DNA from: Bacteroidales bacterium
GTDB taxonomy: Bacteria > Bacteroidota > Bacteroidia > Bacteroidales > WCHB1-69
Length of the DNA: 11,983 bases
Assembly: GCA_017964755.1 (NCBI GenBank)
Contig: JAGCRI010000149.1
Span: forward strand, 1 to 11,983
Reading direction: 5' to 3'
Part shown: piece by piece, positions 7,885 through 11,983 of the stretch
Layout: every line of letters begins with the position of its first letter
Numbering within the stretch: position 1 is the stretch's first letter
Notes under the pieces: model-generated
What the model saw: the letters and a program-made list of their open reading frames with translations, nothing else
Database searches by the model: none
Told to the model about the DNA's origin: nothing
Translations under genes and position numbers: made by a program

Positions 7885-8832
7885 TTACCAAGTGAGTTTG
7901 TTTGCGCTAAGCCATTTCTGAGCGTCTCTTGAACCGTTGCGGGCAGCGTTTTGGAAAGCCACAACAGCATTCTGCTGGTCGCCGTTCTGGAAAAGTGCCG
8001 CACCCATATAGTAGTAAGCGTCAGCGTTTTTCGGGTCAGAGGCCAGAACTCTTTCGTATGCATTGATTGCTTTCGGATAGTTGCCTTTTTCAAGGTATGA
8101 GTTGCCCAAGTTGAAAAGCACATCGGTGTAGTCAGGCTGAAGTGCAAGGGCTTTTTCGTATGAAGTTATGGCTTCATCATAACGGTTAAGTTCGTAGAAG
8201 GCATTGCCCATCTTGAAGAACGGCTCGGCTGAAGTGGCATCAATCTCTACGGCGAGTTGGTAATTCCTTATGGCTTCGTTGTAGTTCTTTTGGGCATGTG
8301 CAGCCATACCTTCCTTCAAATAGTTGCTTGCAGCAATCATCTCCTGTTCGGTGAGTTCTGTTTTCTCTTCAGCTGCAGGTTGTTCGGCAGGTTCGTTTGT
8401 GCTTACGGCTGTTATCACTGCCGCACCGCCGTTCTGTGCCGGTGATTCGGGCTCAGCCAAGCGTTTTTCAACTTGTTTTGCCAACAAATATATGTCGGTG
8501 CTGACAGAACCTTTCATTGTGCATTTTTTCCCTGTCCACTTTGCATCATCAACATTCACATGCAGCTCAGAGCCGATGAGTGAAAGTACACGGTTTTTGT
8601 TGGCTTCAAGCGCGAAATCCTCCTTTGTGTACTGTTTGTTGTTCACAATGTCATTGTAAATCAATGAGGAAAACTTCTCCACCAACTTCTGGTTGGCTTC
8701 GGTGTGTGCAGCCAAACTATCATTGTTTTTCACTGTAACAGAAAGTGCATAAAGCTGTTCCTGCTGCGCATAACTGAAACTGAAAGCGAATAATGTAACC
8801 GCTAATGTAAGAAATAATTTTGCTGTTCTCAT
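7885..8832 (-). CDS. secreted tetratricopeptide-repeat protein of unknown role
   Basis: A 315-residue exported protein I cannot name. Residues 1-22 form a signal peptide (positive MRTAK, hydrophobic core, cleavage predicted after SYA); there is no lipobox Cys, so it should be periplasmic. Residues about 25-125 form an unrecognised mixed alpha/beta domain with LYALSVTVKNND and VSTDIYLLAKQVEKRL; the spacing weakly recalls LPP20-like domains, but this is a guess. An Ala/Glu/Pro-rich linker (about 127-165) follows. Then come four consecutive 34-residue TPRs at about 168-201, 202-235, 236-269 and 270-303, e.g. FFKMGNAFYELNRYDEAITS (205-224) and a near-identical pattern in the next two. TPRs bind proteins, suggesting a scaffold or envelope-assembly role. 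It is first in the minus-strand operon, has its own strong promoter match, and precedes the debranching gene by 52 bp. Confidence 0.85.
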   Translation of the reverse strand: MRTAKLFLTLAVTLFAFSFSYAQQEQLYALSVTVKNNDSLAAHTEANQKLVEKFSSLIYNDIVNNKQYTKEDFALEANKNRVLSLIGSELHVNVDDAKWTGKKCTMKGSVSTDIYLLAKQVEKRLAEPESPAQNGGAAVITAVSTNEPAEQPAAEEKTELTEQEMIAASNYLKEGMAAHAQKNYNEAIRNYQLAVEIDATSAEPFFKMGNAFYELNRYDEAITSYEKALALQPDYTDVLFNLGNSYLEKGNYPKAINAYERVLASDPKNADAYYYMGAALFQNGDQQNAVVAFQNAARNGSRDAQKWLSANKLTW

Positions 8833-8850
8833 GATAAAAATTTTTATGAT
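8831..8850. repeat. AT-rich near-perfect palindrome at the TPR gene start
   Basis: Two 10-bp arms (8831-8840 and 8841-8850) are reverse complements except at one position, centred between 8840 and 8841. The palindrome touches the ATG of the TPR gene and could fold into a weak A/U stem at the translation start. In such AT-rich sequence chance is a serious alternative. Confidence 0.35.
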
Positions 8851-8865
8851 TTGATAATTAAATTA

Positions 8866-8875
8866 TTAACGTTAA
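8866..8875. promoter_or_regulatory. TTAACGTTAA palindrome in the TPR gene leader
   Basis: A perfect 10-bp palindrome lies about 34 bp before the TPR start and about 22 bp downstream of the -7 box, just after the expected transcription start. That position would suit a repressor operator. No second copy was noticed, so this is only a candidate. Confidence 0.25.
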
Positions 8876-8897
8876 ACAATTTTGTAAATTCAAACTG

Positions 8898-8928
8898 CAA
8901 AAATATATTTTTTTTCCATAATGGCAAA
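8898..8928 (-). promoter_or_regulatory. Bacteroidetes-type promoter for the TPR-debranching-gmk-nadD-maf run
   Basis: On the minus strand, TTTG (complement of 8925-8928) is followed after exactly 19 bp by TATTTTTG (complement of 8898-8905). Both elements and the spacing fit the known Bacteroidetes vegetative promoter, making this the best promoter match in the window. Transcription should start near 8890-8894, giving a leader of roughly 60 nt. No equally good match occurs in the shorter gaps downstream, so it probably serves all five genes. Confidence 0.6.
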
Positions 8929-8982
8929 CAGTATAGCGAAAATTCAAAATTTTCCGTATCAAAACAATGTTTTCCAGACAAG

Positions 8983-9031
8983 TTATCCTAACTTCTAACT
9001 TCTAACTTCTAACTTCTGTCTCCTATCTCCT
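8983..9031. repeat. heptad tandem repeat, seven units of 7 bp
   Basis: Reading the minus strand from 9031 to 8983, the 49 bp split exactly into AGGAGAT, AGGAGAC, four identical AGAAGTT units, and AGGATAA. The purine-rich consensus is AGRAGWY-like. It starts 3 bp after the azlD stop and ends about 55 bp before the TPR promoter, so it would be transcribed as the 3' tail of azlCD. The units have no stem-loop potential because one strand is nearly all purine. The flanks are not coding. Confidence 0.85.
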
Positions 9032-9034
9032 GTT

Positions 9035-9355
9035 CTACACAACTATCAGCTCCACAGCCACCGCCACAAGCACAGCAGCGAGTGCAACAGTTACCAGAGA
9101 CCTTTTCCGCCACGATAGGATTAACGCGGCCATGGTCGCAATTACACCGGAAGTGAGGCTTTTGGTTGAAAAAAGCACGTCAGGAAAAGTCATAGCCGAC
9201 AATACGCAAAATGGAATGTAGAACATGAAGTCTTTAATCCATTGGCTTTCAAGCTTTTTGTTGAACAACGCCAATGGTGTCACACGTATGAAATATGTGG
9301 TAAGCGCCATCACCGCAACAAAAATGCCAGCGGAAGAGAATGTTATAGTGTTCAT
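9035..9355 (-). CDS. azlD: AzlD-family branched-chain amino acid export subunit
   Basis: Small inner-membrane partner of AzlC; the pair exports branched-chain amino acids or analogues (the AzlCD/BrnFE/YgaZH group). The 106 residues are the normal AzlD length and hold about four hydrophobic helices: about 8-24, 44-58, 65-82 and 86-105. Typical features are TYFIRVTPLALF (20-31), matching the family's T-x-x-x-R-x-x-P/F segment, FMFYIPFCVLSAMTFPDVLF (43-62), and the Lys/Arg-rich loop WRKRS (82-86). The ATG at 9353-9355 overlaps the azlC stop in an ATGA junction, so translation is coupled. The stop (9035-9037) is followed at once by the heptad repeat; no terminator hairpin was found. Substrate specificity is inferred from the family and the pairing. 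Confidence 0.9.
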   Translation of the reverse strand: MNTITFSSAGIFVAVMALTTYFIRVTPLALFNKKLESQWIKDFMFYIPFCVLSAMTFPDVLFSTKSLTSGVIATMAALILSWRKRSLVTVALAAVLVAVAVELIVV

Positions 9356-10080
9356 GCGCTAACCTCCTTTGTTTGATTATTCTGCGGCTTGCGTTTTAGC
9401 AGTGATGCGCAGATTGCCGCCGCTGCCACTGCTGAAATTATCATTGACCAGCCGCCGCCTGTCTGCGAAATAATATTTATGCCCGGAACATATTTGAAAA
9501 TGCACGAGAAGGCGGCCGCTATCAGAATAGAGTATAGTATGTGCTTGTCATCGGTTGCCGGTGGAATGATAATGGCGATGAACATGCAGTAGAGAGCGAT
9601 GCCCATGCAGGCTTGTACAATTGGGGGCAGCAGCTCTGCTGCAAATGCGCCGAGGAACGTGCCGAAAGACCAGCCGACAATGGGCAGAGTCATCAGGCCA
9701 CCGAAGAACGGGAATTGCACATCTTCCTTTTCCATTGAGGCGAGCGCAAATATCTCATCAGTAACCCCGAATGCCATTATGCAACGTTTCCACAACGGCA
9801 TTTTGGGAACTATTTTCTGCGTAAGTGTAAGGCTCATAAGAAAATAGCGCAAATTTATCACGAATGTGGTCATGCAGAGTTCAATGATTGGCGCGCCGCC
9901 TTCAATGAGGCGGATTCCGGCAAATTGTCCGGCAGAGGCAAGATTGGTGAATGAGATGAAGACCGCAAGCCATGGCGAAAAACCCATCTGAACTGCCACC
10001 AAACCGAAAGTGAAAGAGACAGGAATGTATCCCAACCCGATTGACTTTCCCGACAGAAGACCCCTAATGTATTCTTTCAC
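9352..10080 (-). CDS. azlC: AzlC-family branched-chain amino acid export permease
   Basis: Large membrane subunit of the AzlCD exporter. At 242 residues it matches the family. Landmarks are GYIPVSFTFGLVAVQMGFSP (17-36), the half-helix motif NLASAGQFAGIRLIEGGAP (46-64), NLRYFLMS (76-83) and GVTDEIFAL (105-113), followed by further helices (about 124-145, 158-174, 183-198 and 211-228) and a polar C-terminus. The start is GTG (10078-10080), since MKEYIRG aligns with a sensible N-terminus and no ATG lies close by in frame. It overlaps azlD by 4 bp. Upstream lies a candidate minus-strand promoter and then the divergent ispG. The transported substrate (valine, leucine, isoleucine, methionine or an analogue) cannot be told from sequence. 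Confidence 0.92.
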   Translation of the reverse strand: MKEYIRGLLSGKSIGLGYIPVSFTFGLVAVQMGFSPWLAVFISFTNLASAGQFAGIRLIEGGAPIIELCMTTFVINLRYFLMSLTLTQKIVPKMPLWKRCIMAFGVTDEIFALASMEKEDVQFPFFGGLMTLPIVGWSFGTFLGAFAAELLPPIVQACMGIALYCMFIAIIIPPATDDKHILYSILIAAAFSCIFKYVPGINIISQTGGGWSMIISAVAAAAICASLLKRKPQNNQTKEVSA

Positions 10081-10131
10081 AGTGATTTATTTTCAAAGAG
10101 ATTATTAAGTTATGGTTTTATTTTGCGGGTG

Positions 10132-10163
10132 CAAAAATACATAACAATTCCGAAAAAACGAAA
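10132..10163 (-). promoter_or_regulatory. candidate promoter for azlCD
   Basis: The complement of 10132-10139 is TATTTTTG (perfect TAnnTTTG). The complement of 10160-10163 is TTTC, a one-mismatch -33 element at 20-bp spacing. The predicted leader to the GTG at 10080 is about 45 nt. No binding site for an Lrp-type regulator could be recognised in 10081-10191. Confidence 0.4.
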
Positions 10164-10230
10164 TGTGCATACAAATTTCAGCTAACGGTTTATGAGAAGC
10201 GATTCATCCGCCAAATTGCAATTTTTTGAC

Positions 10231-10238
10231 TATTTTTG
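10231..10238 (+). promoter_or_regulatory. candidate -7 element for ispG-folB
   Basis: TATTTTTG at 10231-10238 fits the Bacteroidetes -7 element and lies 37 bp before the chosen ispG ATG at 10276. No clear TTTG sits at the right distance upstream. Its position downstream of the ATG at 10192 argues against that longer start. Confidence 0.35.
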
Positions 10239-10275
10239 CGTTTGCGTATTAATGTTTGAAGTAAAACGAAAAGTT

Positions 10276-11637
10276 ATGTTTCATAAGCGAATAGAGAGTG
10301 TGAAAGTTTTTGCGGGCGGCGTGGCTATCGGCGGCGGTTCCCCTGTGAGGCTTCAGTCTATGACTAATACTGATACTGATGATGTTGCTGCCACTGTCGG
10401 GCAGTGTCTCCGTCTTGCAGAGGCAGGCTCCGAGCTTGTGCGAATCACAGTCCCGACTTTAAAGCAGGTGCCGAAACTCCGTGAAATCCAATCGGAATTG
10501 CGCCGGCAGGGGATTGGCACACCTGTGGTCGCAGATGTCCATTTTTCTCCCGAAGTTGCCGAGGCGTGCGCTCATTTCGCCGAGAAAGTGCGTATCAATC
10601 CGGGAAATTTTGTGGATAAGCGGGTGTTCAATTACCATGATTATTCCGACACGGAATATGCTTCTGCGTTAGAGCGGATGGCGGAACGTGCGCGGCCGCT
10701 TCTTGAAATCTGCAAGGCCCATAATACTCTTTTGCGTATTGGCGTTAACCACGGCTCAATTTGCGATAGGGTGGTGAGCCGCTATGGTAACACTCCGCTT
10801 GCTATGGCAGTTTCGGCTGTAGAATGGATCGATATATGCGAAAATTATGGATTTGGGAATTTTTTGCTTTCAATGAAATCAAGCAACCCTAAAACTATGA
10901 TAGATTCTACGTTGCTGCTCGTTGACATGATGAAGAAGCGGGGAACTGTCTATCCCTTGCATGTCGGGGTTACGGAGGCTGGCGGCGGCATGGAGGGACG
11001 CGCCAAGTCGGCTGTTGGTATCGGTGCGCTGCTGCTGTGCGGAGTCGGTGACACAATACGTGTATCTCTTACGGAAAAGCCTGAAAAGGAGATCCCTTTC
11101 GCACAAACATTGGTTGGCGTCTCCGAAAAGTTGCATAGTGATGCTTATTTTGTTGACGACGCCCGCACACTACATCTTACTTATGAAACGGCCGACAAAT
11201 ATGAATTGCTTGCGGCGGCAGGGGCAGTTTGCGGCTATGAGCATTTTTCAAATGGCATTAAAAACCTCGTGATTGAAAATCCTTTGCTTGATAATTCTGA
11301 AAATCAGATTGTTACCGATTGTATTTTGCAGGCTTGCCGCATAAAGACCGATAGGGCTGAATTTATTTCTTGCCCATCCTGTGGCCGCACTCGCTATGAC
11401 ATCGAGTCGGTTTTGGAGGCGGTGAAAAAGCGCTTTTCAAAATATGCTGGGGTGAAAATCGGGGTGATGGGCTGCGTTGTGAACGGACCTGGCGAAATGG
11501 CGGACGCGGATTTTGGTGTCGTAGGCACCACTAATGGCAAACTGATTGTCTATAAAGGTAAAACTAAAATGTCGTCCCCACTGCCCATTGATGAGGCTTT
11601 GCAAAAAATGGAAATGCTAATTATTGAAAACCAATAG
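10276..11637 (+). CDS. ispG: 4-hydroxy-3-methylbut-2-enyl diphosphate synthase (IspG), with a much reduced A* insert
   Basis: Penultimate MEP-pathway enzyme: a [4Fe-4S] protein that reductively opens MEcPP to HMBPP. From the ATG at 10276 it has 453 residues. The TIM barrel spans about 10-281, with PVRLQSMTNTDTDD (23-36), VADVHFSP (85-92), KVRINPGNFVD (104-114), RIGVNHGS (154-161), HVGVTEAGG (229-237) and GVGDTIRVSLTEKP (256-269). The cluster domain (about 362-453) has CPSCGRTRYD (366-375) and GCVVNGPGE (399-407), giving Cys366, Cys369, Cys400 and Glu407 as ligands. Between them lie only about 80 residues where Bacteroidetes, plant and chlamydial enzymes usually carry a far larger A* domain. 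Start choice: ATGs at 10192 and 10252 extend the frame, but homologues begin near MFHKRIESV and the -7 box lies after 10192. folB follows by 3 bp. Confidence 0.94.
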   Translation: MFHKRIESVKVFAGGVAIGGGSPVRLQSMTNTDTDDVAATVGQCLRLAEAGSELVRITVPTLKQVPKLREIQSELRRQGIGTPVVADVHFSPEVAEACAHFAEKVRINPGNFVDKRVFNYHDYSDTEYASALERMAERARPLLEICKAHNTLLRIGVNHGSICDRVVSRYGNTPLAMAVSAVEWIDICENYGFGNFLLSMKSSNPKTMIDSTLLLVDMMKKRGTVYPLHVGVTEAGGGMEGRAKSAVGIGALLLCGVGDTIRVSLTEKPEKEIPFAQTLVGVSEKLHSDAYFVDDARTLHLTYETADKYELLAAAGAVCGYEHFSNGIKNLVIENPLLDNSENQIVTDCILQACRIKTDRAEFISCPSCGRTRYDIESVLEAVKKRFSKYAGVKIGVMGCVVNGPGEMADADFGVVGTTNGKLIVYKGKTKMSSPLPIDEALQKMEMLIIENQ

Positions 11638-11640
11638 ATT

Positions 11641-11983
11641 ATGAAGACTGAAATTTCTTTGACAGGGATGGAGTTTGTAGCTCATGTCGGCTGCTTTGAA
11701 GAGGAGCGGATTGTCGGCACCAAATTGACGGCAGATGTTTCGTTCCGTTATGAGGCAGATGGCGCGGCAGAAACTGATGATTTGTCGCAAACCGTTAATT
11801 ATCAGGAAGTCTATTCTGTGGTGCGCGATGTTATGAATGCGCCTGCGCAGCTTTTGGAGAATGTGGTTTATAGAATTATAAAGGAACTTAAGAGCAGATT
11901 TCCGGACATTTCGGATGTCAAAGTTACTGTCAGTAAGCTGAATCCGGTGCTCGGCGGAAAAACAGCGGCTGCAACAGTTTCAA
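11641..11983 (+). CDS. folB: dihydroneopterin aldolase, cut by the right window edge
   Basis: Converts 7,8-dihydroneopterin to 6-hydroxymethyl-dihydropterin and glycolaldehyde in folate synthesis. I translated 114 codons from the ATG at 11641, opening MKTEISLTGMEFVAHVGCFE; the frame is open at the window end and the family is about 120 residues, so only the last few are missing. Landmarks are VGCFEEERIVG (16-26) with the conserved Glu, TVNYQEVYSVV (51-61) with Tyr54, QLLENVVYRI (70-79) with Glu73, and VTVSKLNP (95-102) with the catalytic-type Lys99. It starts 3 bp after the ispG stop, so the two are almost certainly one transcript, although they serve different pathways. Too small a divergence from known FolB to suspect anything else. 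Confidence 0.93.
   Translation, partial: MKTEISLTGMEFVAHVGCFEEERIVGTKLTADVSFRYEADGAAETDDLSQTVNYQEVYSVVRDVMNAPAQLLENVVYRIIKELKSRFPDISDVKVTVSKLNPVLGGKTAAATVS

Noticed and set aside
8983..9031. Heptad array as a CRISPR or satellite with spacers
   Set aside because: Units are 7 bp and contiguous, with no spacers and no cas genes nearby.
10192..10275. N-terminal extension of IspG from the upstream ATG at 10192 (or 10252)
   Set aside because: The extra residues match nothing in IspG, the family N-terminus aligns with the ATG at 10276, and a -7 promoter element lies downstream of 10192.
1..11983. Mobile element, prophage, defence system or tRNA genes
   Set aside because: No transposase, integrase, phage structural gene, restriction or toxin-antitoxin motif, terminal repeats or tRNA cloverleaf could be recognised; nearly all of the window is filled with conserved housekeeping or transport genes.

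Overview
The window looks like ordinary chromosome from an anaerobic member of the Bacteroidetes, most likely Bacteroidales; genus cannot be fixed from sequence alone. Supporting points are the absence of Shine-Dalgarno sequences before starts, intergenic matches to the Bacteroidetes sigma-ABfr promoter (TTTG near -33, TAnnTTTG near -7), an IspG of the lineage-specific large type (here reduced), and a single-chain NfnA-NfnB flavoprotein. I see no phage, IS element, CRISPR array, tRNA, rRNA or toxin/defence island.

Layout. 1-562 (-): N-terminal 187 codons of ahcY, cut by the window edge. 649-1671 (-): a FecCD/BtuC-type ABC permease with no partner genes beside it. 1672-1776: divergent promoter region. 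1777-4059 (+): an NfnA-NfnB fusion, convergent with the next block. 4079-8832 (-): a tight five-gene run, in transcription order a secreted TPR protein, glycogen debranching enzyme, gmk, nadD and maf, behind the best promoter in the window (8898-8928). 8833-9034: the longest gene-free stretch, holding that promoter, two palindromes and a 49-bp heptad tandem repeat. 9035-10080 (-): azlD and azlC, overlapping by 4 bp. 10081-10275: divergent control region. 10276-11637 (+): ispG, followed 3 bp later by folB, cut by the right edge.

How the genes fit together. Most are housekeeping: methyl-cycle clean-up (AhcY), NADH/ferredoxin/NADPH balancing (Nfn), guanylate phosphorylation (Gmk), NAD synthesis (NadD), non-canonical or pyrimidine nucleotide hydrolysis (Maf), glycogen breakdown, isoprenoid synthesis (IspG) and folate synthesis (FolB). 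Transport is represented by the orphan iron/cobalamin-type permease and the AzlCD branched-chain amino acid exporter.

No wholly new system is visible. The points that most merit a second look are IspG, which keeps only the C-terminal end of the large inserted A* domain; the heptad repeat just after the azlD stop; and the secreted TPR protein of unknown role heading the glycogen/nucleotide operon.
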